Source: Lysobacter sp. K5869
GTDB lineage: Bacteria; Pseudomonadota; Gammaproteobacteria; Xanthomonadales; Xanthomonadaceae
NCBI RefSeq assembly: GCF_018847975.1
Contig: NZ_CP072597.1
Coordinates: 3,201,001 to 3,265,000 of the forward strand
Length of the DNA: 64,000 nt
Reading direction: 5' to 3'
Shown: positions 11,501-19,050 of the stretch, one piece after another
How positions within the stretch are numbered: the first letter of the stretch is position 1
Layout: the number at the start of each line of letters is the position of its first letter
Position numbers and translations under genes: made by a program
Notes under the pieces: model-generated
What the model was told of the DNA's origin: nothing
The model's input: the letters and a program-made list of their open reading frames with translations, nothing else
Database searches by the model: none

Positions 11501-14500
11501 GCTCGCCGATGGCTTCGCTGCGCACTTCCTGGATCGACAGCGGCAGGCGGATGCCGGTGTCGGCGACGCCGCCTTCGCTGAGCTGGCGCTGCAAAATCTG
11601 CGGGGTCAGCAGCGCCTGGAAGCAGGCGTCGAGCATGGCCGGATGGAAGTGGTGATCGGCGGCGCCGCCGAGCAGTTGTTCGGTCGGCACGATCTTGGCG
11701 AGCGCTTCGCCTTGGCCGATCCAGACTTCCTCGATGCCCTGGAACGCCGGGCCGTAGTGGTAGCCCATCTCGCCCAGCTGCTGATAGCAGGCCGAACGCG
11801 CCAGATACAGCGGGCTGCGCTCGCGCACCGCGCGCGCGTCCAGCGCCGGCGCGGCGCGGCGGCCCTGGCTGGCGCGCACGCTGCCGGCGGCGTGGACGGT
11901 GCGTTCGCCGCCGTCGGCGCCGAGCGTGGAGATGTTGAAGCCGGCGCCGTCGGAGGAGAACGACAGCTGCGCCGTGGTCGCCTCGGCGTCGGACAGGAAC
12001 ATGGCCTTGCGCAGTTCGATATCGGCGATCGCGGCGCTGGCGCCGCCGGTCATCGCGCGCACCGCCTGCACCGCCATTTCGATGTAGCCGGCGGCGGGGA
12101 ACAGCACGTTGCCCTGGATGCGGTGGTCCTGCAGATAGGGCTGCTGTTCGGCGTCCAGGCGCGCTTCCCAGGTCGGTTCGGCATTGGCCATGCGCCGGCC
12201 CAGCAGCGGGTGATCGAGCTGGCCGAGGCGGATCTGTTCGACCGGGCGCGGCTCGACCCAATAGCGATCGCGCTTGAACGGATAGCGCGGCAGCGCGATC
12301 TGCGATCCGCGCGGATGCAGCGACCACCAGTCGATGGCGACGCCGAGATTGTGCAGGGTCGCCAGCGAGGCGGCGAAGCGCGCGGCCTCGTCTTCCTGGC
12401 GCCGGATCGAGGGCACGCTGCGCGCGCTGGCGCCGCGCGCGGCGAAGCATTCGTTGATCGAATGGCCGAGCACCGGGTGCGGGCCGATTTCCAGGAACAG
12501 CTCGTAGCCGTTCTCGGCCATCAGGTCGATGGCGGCGCGGAAGCCGACGCTGTTGCGCACGTTGGCCCACCAGTAGTCGGCGTCGAGCTCCCGGCCCGTC
12601 GCGATGCCGGGCTTGGCGGTGAGATACAGCGGCAGCTTCGCCGGATGCGGCGCCAGCCCTTCGAGCGAGGCCAGCAACTCGTCGCGGATCGGATCCATCT
12701 TGGCGCTGTGGTAGGGCACGCGCACGGTCAGGAACTTGGCGAACAACTGCTCGGCCTGCAACTGCGCGGCCACTTCGGCCAGCGCGTCCTGATCGCCGGC
12801 CAGGGTCATCGCGGCGGGGCTGTTGACCGCGGCGATGGAGACGCGGTCGCCGTACGGCGCGATCCGTCGCAGCGCCTCGGCTTCGGTGAGGCTGACGGCG
12901 AGCATGCTGCCGGTGTCGACCAGCGTTTGCTGCAGGCGGCTGCGGTGCACGACCACGCGCACGGCTTGTTCCAAGGTATAGACGCCGGCCTCGTAGAACG
13001 CGGCGACCTCGCCGGTGCTGTGGCCGACGATGGCGTCGGGCACGACGCCGCGCGCGCGCCACATCGCCGCCAGCGCGATCTGCACGGCGAAGTTCGCCGG
13101 CTGCGCCAGCCAGGTATCGCTCATCAGCGAATCGGCTTCGGCCGCGTTGAGCAGCTCGATCAGCGACCAGTCTGCATGCTTGCGCAGCTCGGCGTCGCAG
13201 CGTTCGATCGTCTCGCGGTAGATCGGTTCCTTCTCGAACAACTGCCGGCCCATCGCCCACCACTGCGGGCCCATGCCGGTGAACACCCAGGCCAGCTTCG
13301 GCGCAGTCGCGCCGCGGCGGTCGTCGGCGAGCACCAGCGGATGCGCTTCGCCGGCCGCGGCCGCGGCGAGGCGTTCGCGCAGCGCCTCACGGCTGTCGTA
13401 GACCAAGGTCAGGCGCGATTCCAGATGCTGGCGGCGGTGGGCGAGGGTGTAGGCGAGGTCGTCGAGCGACACCGCCTCGTCGCCTTCGCGTTCGAGTTCC
13501 TTGGCGATGCCGGCGGCCAGTTCGGCCAGCGCGGCCGGGTCGCGCGCGGTCAGCGGCAGCAGGTTGTAGCCGCCGATGTCGGCGGGCGCCTTGTCTTCGG
13601 CGGCGGCCGCGTCTTCGGCGCGCGGCGGCGCTTCTTCCAGCACCACGTGCGCGTTGGTGCCGCCGAAGCCGAACGAGTTCACCGCCGCGCGCGCCGGGCC
13701 TGCGTGCGCGGGCCACGGCGTGAGTTGGGTCGGGATCTTGTACGGCATCGAAGCCAGATCGATGTCCGGGTTCACCGTCTGCAGATTGATGTGCGGCGGA
13801 ATCTGCTTGTGCTTGAGCGCGAGCGTGGTCTTGATCAGACCGGCGACGCCCGCCGCCGCTTCGGTGTGGCCGATGTTGGTCTTGACCGAGCCGACGTAGC
13901 ACTCGCTGCCCGGCTCGCGGCCCTGCGCGAGCGCGCGGCCGAGCGCCTTGGCTTCGATCGGGTCGCCGACCGGGGTCGAGGTGCCGTGCGCTTCCATGTA
14001 CTGCAGGCTGCCCGGCGCGATCCCGGCTTCGCCGCACACGCGCTGGATCAGCGCGACCTGCGCGTCGGGGTTCGGCACGGTGATGCCGTTGCTGTGGCCG
14101 TCCTGGTTGACGCCGGTGGCGAGGATCACCGCGTGGATCGGATCGCCGTCGCGCAGCGCGTCCTCCAGACGCTTGAGCGCGACGATGCCGACGCCCTCGG
14201 CGCGCACGTAGCCGTTGGCCGCGGCGTCGAAGGTGCGCGACTTGCCTTCCGGCGACAGGAACCCGCCCTTGGTTTCGGCGATGGTGTACTGCGGCGTCAT
14301 GTGCAGCAGGGTGCCGCCGGCCAGGGCGAGGCTGGTTTCGCCGCGGCGCAGGCTGTGGCAGGCCAGATGCACGGCGACCAGCGAGGAACTGCACGCGGTG
14401 TCGATCGACAGGCTGGGGCCGCGGAAGTCGAAGCAGTACGAGATGCGGTTCGACGCCATCGTCATCATCGTGCCGGTGGCGGTGTGCGCGGCCAGGGTGT

Positions 14501-15032
14501 CGAAGCTCAGGTCGGCGAACTGGACGATCTTGTAGTCCAGAGTGAACGCGCCGACGAACACGCCGATCTCTTGGCCGGCCAGTTCGCCCGGCTTCTGGCC
14601 GCCGTCTTCCAGCGCTTCCCAGGCCACTTCCAGCAGCTTGCGCTGCTGCGGATCCATGTAGTCGGCCTCGCGCGGGCTGATGCCGAAGAAGGCGGGATCG
14701 AATTCGTCGAAGCCGTCGATGTAGCCGCCGCGGCCGCCGACCAGACGGCCGGGCTTGCTCTTGTCGCGGCTGCCGAGCGTGCGCACGTCGTAGCGGTTGA
14801 GCGGGGTGTCGGTGAGGCAGTCCTTGCCGTCGACGAGGTTCTGCCAGAACGCGCGGTAGTCGCTGGCGCCGCCGGGCAGGCGGCAGCCGATGCCGATGAT
14901 GGCGATGCGGTCCTCCATCGCCACCGGGCCGGCGGCCGATTGCCCGCGTGCGGCGGCGTCGTGGGCCTCGTGCGCGGCGTCGTCGCGCGCGGGGACTTCG
15001 CTGGAGGAGGGCTTCTTGCTGGAGTCCGTCAT
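5547..15032 (-). CDS. Hybrid iterative type I PKS-NRPS, polyene tetramate (HSAF-type PTM) synthase
   Basis: The 3161-residue enzyme has one PKS module and one NRPS module. The domains are: KS 41-467 (Cys214 in DTACSSS, His349, His389); AT 580-870 (Ser672 in GHSTGE); DH 938-1215 (His970 of HxxxG, Asp1135); KR 1480-1680 (GxxGxxG at 1491-1497, Ser1634, Tyr1647); ACP 1775-1850 (Ser1807 in GLDSL); C 1870-2300 (HHIISDA at 2000-2006); A 2330-2840 (YTSGSTGKPK at 2484-2493, Lys2830); PCP 2850-2925 (GGSS, Ser2885); TE 2940-3155 (Ser3007 in GYSLGG, Asp3034, His3134). There is no ER or methyltransferase. This is the organisation of the HSAF/ikarugamycin synthases, in which one PKS module is used iteratively for two polyene chains and the NRPS acylates both amines of L-ornithine before Dieckmann release. 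The assignment of ornithine rests on family and on the nearby arginase, not on a decoded pocket. Confidence 0.96.
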   Translation of the reverse strand: MTDSSKKPSSSEVPARDDAAHEAHDAAARGQSAAGPVAMEDRIAIIGIGCRLPGGASDYRAFWQNLVDGKDCLTDTPLNRYDVRTLGSRDKSKPGRLVGGRGGYIDGFDEFDPAFFGISPREADYMDPQQRKLLEVAWEALEDGGQKPGELAGQEIGVFVGAFTLDYKIVQFADLSFDTLAAHTATGTMMTMASNRISYCFDFRGPSLSIDTACSSSLVAVHLACHSLRRGETSLALAGGTLLHMTPQYTIAETKGGFLSPEGKSRTFDAAANGYVRAEGVGIVALKRLEDALRDGDPIHAVILATGVNQDGHSNGITVPNPDAQVALIQRVCGEAGIAPGSLQYMEAHGTSTPVGDPIEAKALGRALAQGREPGSECYVGSVKTNIGHTEAAAGVAGLIKTTLALKHKQIPPHINLQTVNPDIDLASMPYKIPTQLTPWPAHAGPARAAVNSFGFGGTNAHVVLEEAPPRAEDAAAAEDKAPADIGGYNLLPLTARDPAALAELAAGIAKELEREGDEAVSLDDLAYTLAHRRQHLESRLTLVYDSREALRERLAAAAAGEAHPLVLADDRRGATAPKLAWVFTGMGPQWWAMGRQLFEKEPIYRETIERCDAELRKHADWSLIELLNAAEADSLMSDTWLAQPANFAVQIALAAMWRARGVVPDAIVGHSTGEVAAFYEAGVYTLEQAVRVVVHRSRLQQTLVDTGSMLAVSLTEAEALRRIAPYGDRVSIAAVNSPAAMTLAGDQDALAEVAAQLQAEQLFAKFLTVRVPYHSAKMDPIRDELLASLEGLAPHPAKLPLYLTAKPGIATGRELDADYWWANVRNSVGFRAAIDLMAENGYELFLEIGPHPVLGHSINECFAARGASARSVPSIRRQEDEAARFAASLATLHNLGVAIDWWSLHPRGSQIALPRYPFKRDRYWVEPRPVEQIRLGQLDHPLLGRRMANAEPTWEARLDAEQQPYLQDHRIQGNVLFPAAGYIEMAVQAVRAMTGGASAAIADIELRKAMFLSDAEATTAQLSFSSDGAGFNISTLGADGGERTVHAAGSVRASQGRRAAPALDARAVRERSPLYLARSACYQQLGEMGYHYGPAFQGIEEVWIGQGEALAKIVPTEQLLGGAADHHFHPAMLDACFQALLTPQILQRQLSEGGVADTGIRLPLSIQEVRSEAIGERTLWVHAQITFDGGDELIGDILVYGEDGRALGKVAGFRAANVENASAKVGLPTIDGWLAETQWHEIAESDAQAPEQTEAGAEEPDGWLIFADEHGLGDELAALAESRGERAHLVRPGKRYKLEKDLHESSVAPGVAKDLQRLFADLDKAGAGRFGRIVHLWNLDQPSVDEADTPALQNGNSRGAYSLIALAQALSTAHPHGKLHIVTRGTQAVNRGDAVEPLGAPAWGIGRVLGYQELIAQRGKLVDLPLRAGHDPVERVAEAALLRAELLRADEDEVALRDGKRYTGRLLPAEGLTKPLPLRLRSDGAYLVTGAFGALGRLLCRTLVKRGARKLILVGRTKLPPRAQWRDTDPASAAGRAVRFLKELEQLGAEPILAQLDITDEGALRGWLADYRQRELPPIRGAFHLAGQVRDTLLADMQRDSFDPVYEPKVIGGWLLHKHLADQPLDHFVLFASIASIVTTAGQANYAAGNAFLDALAHHRRAQGLPALAVDWGPWATGMIEELGLIEHYRNSRGMSSLSPDAGMDVLERVIGQDRAQLLVATVVDWPIFMAWYSSPPPLIEELAKLGAGSGAAEHGSFVEAFRDADALTRWSLLSERFHGLIAQVMRVKPEQIDAEASLNALGLDSLLAMELRARIHTELKVALPVVTLLSSSTIGTLTEQLHAGLVELVAGDGDDDGAAQFEAHTDETRYPLTQNQNALWFLKQLNPDGFAYNIGGAVEVRTELQPELMFQAVRELIARHPSLRANFVLDRGQAVQVIRPHSEADLGLFDVQDKSWDEIHQQIVREYRKPYDLEHDPLVRFRLFKRGKDRWVIMKAVHHIISDAISTFTFIEELLSIYEGLRRKEKTELAPVRAKYLDFLNWQSKFLASREASKMLEYWKSHLPAQVPILALPTDKPRPIVQTNNGASEFFVLDRELSARIHTLAREHGATVFMVLMAAYYVLLQRYTGQDDVIVGSPVMGRTQEEFAQVYGYFVNPLPLHVDLSAQPSVAELIAQVQRTVLNGLDNQEYPFVLLVEKLGLQHDPSRSAVFQAMFILLAHKVATEKYGYRLEYIELPEEEGQFDLTLSAYEDEADGRFHCVFKYNTDLFLPQTVQRLAAHYVNLLDGLTRLPAQASIAELQLLGREERADVLGRWSGADDTVVADAPVHALIARAAQAAPEALAVAVPSERGDTRRLSYGELERRSNRLARKLRELGVGGGSVVALCLDKSPELVVTLLAVLKAGGAYLPLDPDYPAERLAYMAAHAGAKLAVIDEERRERLAGWDGDVLTPDELQLIADADTDASPVDVAVAPSDTAYVIYTSGSTGKPKAVRVTHANWASAYAGWRREYALDRTRAHLQMASFSFDVFAGDFARALCSGKTLVPVTRELLFNTQRLYKAMVEEQVDAAEFVPAVVRGLMDYCERENLRLDFMRLLVVGSDVWKVEEYRRLRALAGPDTRTINSYGLSEATIDSTWFEGDAADLEGSRMVPIGRPFPNTALYLLDERRQPVPAGVAGELWIGGGGVCAGYVNDEEQTAQRFGELPLGRDGAQVRVYRTGDLARWSADGQVQLIGRADGQVKVRGHRVEIGEIESQLAAWPPIAQAVLTVREDARGESALCAYCVAADAGETLNWRALREHLAQYLPTFMIPAQYVQLDALPLSGNGKVDLAALPAPDANAAAAAYEPPQTLFETRMAEHWKQLLGLQQVGLHDDFFEVGGSSIKLIELIYNLQSEFNIAIEVSQLFKLTTLHGMAKTVEAISLGRVAGAQPYLRFNAGRGHEQTIFCFPPAGGHGLVYRQLAVHLPEYEFVSFNYLLGDDKVARYADLIESIHAEGHCTLFGYSLGGNLAFEVAKELERRGREVPNVVIMDSYRIPESFELGNEHFEAFERELTEHLRKHTGSELLAHDTLEQAKDYIRFCSQTPNLGTIAAPVSVISDEDKLVFYGTGQRGTWHGSSLTRSQVFRGYGKHADMLDADYIEKNAALARGILVGEAGHA

Positions 15033-15147
15033 GGTCGATTCCTTGGAGATGCGTCCACGCGCGAGCGCGGCGGGCCGTGTGATCGGGTCGTCGGGTCGTC
15101 TTGCGGGTCTTTTCGGGTCTTGCTCGGGCGGATCTGAAACAAAGCGT

Positions 15148-16176
15148 CTAAGGCGGGGCGGACGGCGGGGCCGGCGGCGGATAGCGCCGCGGCCGCAGCG
15201 GATGCAACAAGGTGGAAAGCAGGGCGCGGTTGTCGGGAAAGCTGCCCGGCGCGAACAGGCCGATCGCGCGCGGCCGCTTGCCGGGCCGCCAGGTGTAGCT
15301 GCCGAACAAGCGGTCCCAGATCGACAGGTCCGAACCGAAGTGGCCGGCTTCGTCCTTGTCGGCGCTGTGGTGCATGCGGTGCAGTTCGGGACTGGCGAGC
15401 AAGTGGTTGAGCCAGCCGATGCGCACGTCGATGTTGGCGTGGACGAAATAGCCTTGCGCGATCACGAAGAGGCCGACCGCGAACAGCGCGTGAGCGGAGA
15501 AGCCGGCCCAGGCCAGCGCGAGTTGCACCACGAACTGGGCCAAGGTCACGTCGAGCACGTGGTTGACCCCGTTGTTGCCGACGTTGACCTTGTCGGGCAC
15601 GTGATGCACGCCGTGCAGCCGCCACAGCAGCGGGATGTCGTGGCCGGCGCGGTGCACGGCGTAGCTGGCGAGCGAACTCACCAACAAGGCGGCGGGGATC
15701 TGCGCCCACAGCGGCCAGCTCGGATGCAGCGGCGCCAGCGCGGTCAACGCCGCCATCAACGGGATTTGCGCGAGCGCGGCGCCGACCACGGTGAGGACGA
15801 AGTAGACGCCGTACAGGCCCCACTCGCGCCGATCCGGCCACCAACGGCGTTCGTACGGGATCAAGCGCTCCAGCAGCGCGAGATAGCCGACGGTGAGCAG
15901 CACGAAGGCGAAGTTGGCGTTGCCCAAGTCCCAGCCGCGCGCGATCGCGGCGTATGCGTAGGCGACCACCGCCAGCATCAGCAGCGGGTGGGCCCAATGC
16001 CGGAGAAAATCCGATCGCCTCGCCGGCGGCGGCGTGACCGGGTCGGCGTTCCCGCCGCGGACGCTCTCGCCGGGTTTCGGTCCGGGCCGATCCTGCTTAC
16101 CGCCGTCACGCTTTTGCTGCGACGCAACACGCGCGTGTAAAGTGCGCTCAGATAATCCTGTCATTTTCTTTTCCAT
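15148..16176 (-). CDS. Sterol desaturase/fatty acid hydroxylase-family di-iron enzyme of the PTM cluster
   Basis: This 342-residue membrane protein belongs to the fatty acid hydroxylase superfamily. In HSAF biosynthesis the equivalent SD protein hydroxylates C-3 of the tetramate macrolactam. The histidine-rich di-iron motifs are HRAGH at 175-179, HGVHH at 188-192 and HRMHH at 266-270. Hydrophobic segments lie at about 62-80, 88-103, 122-150, 160-175 and 212-242. The first 55 residues are polar and probably cytosolic. The start is uncertain: the first ATG has no visible Shine-Dalgarno, while the second, four codons in (16164), has GGAA 7 nt upstream. The gene leads the minus-strand operon, 115 bp before the PKS-NRPS. 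Its first codons are markedly AT-richer than the rest. Confidence 0.9.
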   Translation of the reverse strand: MEKKMTGLSERTLHARVASQQKRDGGKQDRPGPKPGESVRGGNADPVTPPPARRSDFLRHWAHPLLMLAVVAYAYAAIARGWDLGNANFAFVLLTVGYLALLERLIPYERRWWPDRREWGLYGVYFVLTVVGAALAQIPLMAALTALAPLHPSWPLWAQIPAALLVSSLASYAVHRAGHDIPLLWRLHGVHHVPDKVNVGNNGVNHVLDVTLAQFVVQLALAWAGFSAHALFAVGLFVIAQGYFVHANIDVRIGWLNHLLASPELHRMHHSADKDEAGHFGSDLSIWDRLFGSYTWRPGKRPRAIGLFAPGSFPDNRALLSTLLHPLRPRRYPPPAPPSAPP

Positions 16177-16695
16177 TATCTATAAGAAAATGAGAATGCA
16201 GGCGCGGTTCGATAATGAGACCGCCGCCGCGCCGCGACCGGGAAGCATTGGGCGTTTAGGCCAACTCGTTGATATGTATGGCGCAAGCGATCCCGTCGAA
16301 CCGTCCATGCGATCCTCCCGGCAGGTTTGGTTATGGTCGGCCCGGATGGGCGCCGGATACGCGCTGGCGCGTTCGGCGTGCGGCCGAAACGAATGCTGCA
16401 GATAATGCCGGCGCATATTCGCGGCAAGGCGGAGGCGCCGTCAAAGGCGCAGGCCCGATTATCTTGCGACGCGGTTCGTCCTTTGGAATATCCGTTTCCC
16501 TCCGGAAAAAATAATGTGCTGGTATTGCCCCGCCGTCGCGCGGCGCCCGGGTCGCGCCGGATGCGACCGCGGCGGCGGTCAATGACCGGGCCGCGTCCGC
16601 GCGATGACGATTCGATTGCGGCGGACGCCGCGCGAGGCGTCCGCCGCCGCGCGGCCGCCTTACCCGATTCGCCCTTCCATGGAGGAGTCACGCAG
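16177..16695. promoter_or_regulatory. Divergent control region between the hydroxylase/PKS operon and fpr
   Basis: This is 519 bp without a convincing gene. It is AT-rich for this genome near both ends, at about 16150-16220 and 16460-16520, as expected for promoters firing outwards. Close to the hydroxylase start the minus strand reads TTATAGATAAT, a -10-like sequence almost touching the start codon. Upstream of fpr a weak candidate promoter is TTGCGA (16464) with GAATAT (16486). Only short arginine-rich frames without ribosome binding sites are open here. A regulator site could not be fixed from sequence alone. Confidence 0.5.
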
Positions 16696-17469
16696 ATGCA
16701 ATTGGCGACCGAACGCGTCATCGAAGTCAGGCATTGGAACGACAGCCTTTTCAGCTTCCGCACCACCCGCGATCCGGGCTTCCGCTTCGACAGCGGTCAC
16801 TTCGTCATGGTCGGGCTGGAGATCGACGGCCGCCCGCTGATGCGCGCCTACTCGATCGCCAGCGCGCACTACGAAGAGCATCTGGAGTTCTTCAGCATCA
16901 AGGTGCCCGACGGCCCGCTGACCTCGCGCCTGCGCCACATCGAGTTGGGCGACGAGATCCTGGTCAGCCGCCGGCCCACCGGCACGCTGGTGCTCAACGA
17001 CCTCAATCCCGGCAAGCGCCTGTACTTGCTCGGCACCGGCACGGGGCTGGCGCCGTTCCTCAGCATCGTGCGCGATCCCGACACCTACGAGCGCTTCGAG
17101 ACCGTGGTGCTCGCTCATGGCGTGCGTCGCATCGAGGATCTGGCCTACGCCGACTTCATCGAGAGCGAACTGCCCAAGCACGAGTTCCTCGGCCCGCCGG
17201 TGCGGCAGCAACTGCGTTACTACCCGACGGTCACGCGCGAGCCGTTCCGCAACCGGGGCCGGCTCACCGACGGCATCGTCTCCAACGCGATGACCGATGC
17301 GCTCGGCCTGCCGCCGCTGAATCCGGCCGAAGACCGGGTGATGCTGTGCGGCAGCCCGCAGATGCTCGCCGACATCGCCGCGCTGCTGGACGAACGCGGC
17401 TTCGTCGCCTCGCCGCGCACCCGCGAGCGCGGCGACTACGTGATCGAGCGCGCCTTCGTCGAGAAGTGA
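16696..17469 (+). CDS. fpr: Ferredoxin--NADP reductase (Fpr/FNR)
   Basis: This 257-residue flavoprotein transfers electrons between NADPH and ferredoxin or flavodoxin. The FAD-binding RAYS motif is at residues 50-53 and the NADP-binding GTGTGLAP at 112-119. It ends with GDYVIERAFVEK, the closing sequence typical of bacterial subclass I Fpr; the length is also typical. The start ATG follows a strong GGAGGAG site, and longer frames upstream have no such signal. It is divergent from the PTM operon and followed by arginase after 99 bp. Homologous reductases sit in the HSAF locus of Lysobacter, so it may recycle electrons for the di-iron hydroxylase. It could equally be the general housekeeping Fpr. 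Confidence 0.92.
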   Translation: MQLATERVIEVRHWNDSLFSFRTTRDPGFRFDSGHFVMVGLEIDGRPLMRAYSIASAHYEEHLEFFSIKVPDGPLTSRLRHIELGDEILVSRRPTGTLVLNDLNPGKRLYLLGTGTGLAPFLSIVRDPDTYERFETVVLAHGVRRIEDLAYADFIESELPKHEFLGPPVRQQLRYYPTVTREPFRNRGRLTDGIVSNAMTDALGLPPLNPAEDRVMLCGSPQMLADIAALLDERGFVASPRTRERGDYVIERAFVEK

Positions 17470-17568
17470 GCGCCGCGCCGGCGGGCGCGCGAGGACGCGC
17501 GCGCGCCGGCGCCGAACCCTCATTCATCCATTGCAAGCGGCCGCCGCGGCGGCCGCCCGGGAACTCTC

Positions 17569-18489
17569 ATGAGCACTGCACCTGCGGTTTCGTTGATTGG
17601 CGCGCCGACCGATGTCGGCGCCGGTGAGCGCGGCGCGCGCCTGGGCCCGGAGGCGCTGCGCATCGCCGGCTTGCGCGAAGCGCTGCACGGCCTCGGCGTG
17701 GACGTGGCCGATCGCGGCAACCTCGACGGCCCGCCGAATCCGTGGACCGGGCCGGTCGACGGCTATCGCCATCTCGACGAAGTCGTCGCCTGGAACCGCC
17801 AGGTAATGGACGCGGTGTCGGCCGAACTGGACATGGGCCGCATGCCGATCCTGCTCGGCGGCGATCATTGCCTGGGCTTGGGCTCGATCACCGCGGTCGC
17901 CCAGCACTGCCGCGCGCAAGGCAAGAAGCTGCGCGTGCTGTGGCTGGACGCGCACGCCGACTTCAACACCAACGACATCACGCCTACCGGCAACTTGCAC
18001 GGCATGCCGGTGGCGTGCCTGATCGGCCTGGGGCCGCGCGAACTGACTCATCTGAGCGGCGAGGCGCCGGCGATGCAGGTCGATGAGATGCGGCAGATCG
18101 GCACGCGCTCGGTCGACGCGGGCGAGAAGCAACTGATCCGCGAACACGGCTTGCCGGTGTACGACATGCGCCGGATCGGCGACATCGGCATCAAGCGGGT
18201 GATGGAGGACGCGCTGGCCGACATCGACGAGGACACCCATCTGCACGTGAGCTTCGATGTCGACTTCCTCGATCCCAGCATCGCGCCGGGCGTCGGCACC
18301 GTCGTCGCGGGCGGGCCGAACTACCGCGAAGCGCAACTGGCGATGGAGATGATCGCCGAGAGCGGGCGGATGGGCTCGCTGGACATCGTCGAACTCAATC
18401 CGATCCTGGATCGCGACAACGCCACGGCGTTGGTGGCGATCGATCTGGTCGAGAGCCTGTTCGGGAAGTCGACGTTGGTGCGCGAGTAG
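17569..18489 (+). CDS. rocF: Arginase
   Basis: This 306-residue enzyme of the ureohydrolase family hydrolyses L-arginine to L-ornithine and urea. The binuclear manganese ligands are in place: GGDH at 97-100, DAHAD at 127-131, and SFDVDFLDP near residue 230. The N-terminal GAPTDVGAGERGARLGPEA is typical of arginases rather than agmatinases. It lies directly downstream of fpr and next to a PKS-NRPS expected to consume L-ornithine, so supply of that precursor is the probable local role. A general role in arginine catabolism cannot be excluded. Confidence 0.93.
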   Translation: MSTAPAVSLIGAPTDVGAGERGARLGPEALRIAGLREALHGLGVDVADRGNLDGPPNPWTGPVDGYRHLDEVVAWNRQVMDAVSAELDMGRMPILLGGDHCLGLGSITAVAQHCRAQGKKLRVLWLDAHADFNTNDITPTGNLHGMPVACLIGLGPRELTHLSGEAPAMQVDEMRQIGTRSVDAGEKQLIREHGLPVYDMRRIGDIGIKRVMEDALADIDEDTHLHVSFDVDFLDPSIAPGVGTVVAGGPNYREAQLAMEMIAESGRMGSLDIVELNPILDRDNATALVAIDLVESLFGKSTLVRE

Positions 18490-18608
18490 GGCGGCGGGCG
18501 GGTTCGCGTTCGCGACGTTCCGCGTCGCGGCTGCGCTGGCGCGGCCCGCGTTTTCCGCGTCGTCCCCGTTGCGAGTTCGCGCGCCGTTCCGCGCGCCTCT
18601 CCCAAGCC

Positions 18609-18693
18609 GTCACCCTCGCGAAGGCGGGGACCCAGAGGCTTCAGAGCCATGTCGCGGTAAAGCCCTGGATTCCCGCCTTCGCGGGAATGACGA
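18609..18693. repeat. Intergenic element with inverted ends, CGAAGGCGGGA family
   Basis: Inside the 561-bp gap between arginase and the TonB receptor, the left end reads CCCTCGCGAAGGCGGGGACC and the right end reads GGATTCCCGCCTTCGCGGGA, so the ends are inverted copies about 40 bp apart. The right end is itself a perfect hairpin (TCCCGC cttc GCGGGA type). This is a different family from the TGTAGGAGCGGCG elements elsewhere in the window. I see no gene in the rest of the gap (18490-19050). Confidence 0.6.
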
Positions 18694-19050
18694 CCGGTAA
18701 GCCTCGTCGCGCTTCCCTCATAAGTCGCCAGCAAGCGACCGCGCGCGATCTCGAGAGCATCCCCTCGAACACGAACTTTTCCGAACGTTCGTGCGCCAAT
18801 CTCCGGCGCAATTGTTTGCCGACACAAAGGTGCTGCGACGCGGCATGACGCGTGCATCCAGCGTGCTAATTTCCAGCCCCATCGGGCATCCCGCGCAACC
18901 CGGCCGACTTCCCCCGCCGATCGCGTATACGTCGTGGATGCCCCGCGCACGGGGAGTGCGCGGAATCGCGCGGGTGCGCGCGCCAACGTCATCGTGAGAC
19001 ATCGAAGTCCAGCGTTTTCGCCGAAACGTCGCTAAAGAGGGGAATGCCTG

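Noticed and set aside
5463..15137. A 3224-codon open frame on the plus strand opposite the PKS-NRPS
   Set aside because: It is the mirror of a very GC-rich gene: low-complexity Arg/Gln/Ala protein, no domains, no ribosome binding site. The minus-strand frame has every expected PKS-NRPS motif.
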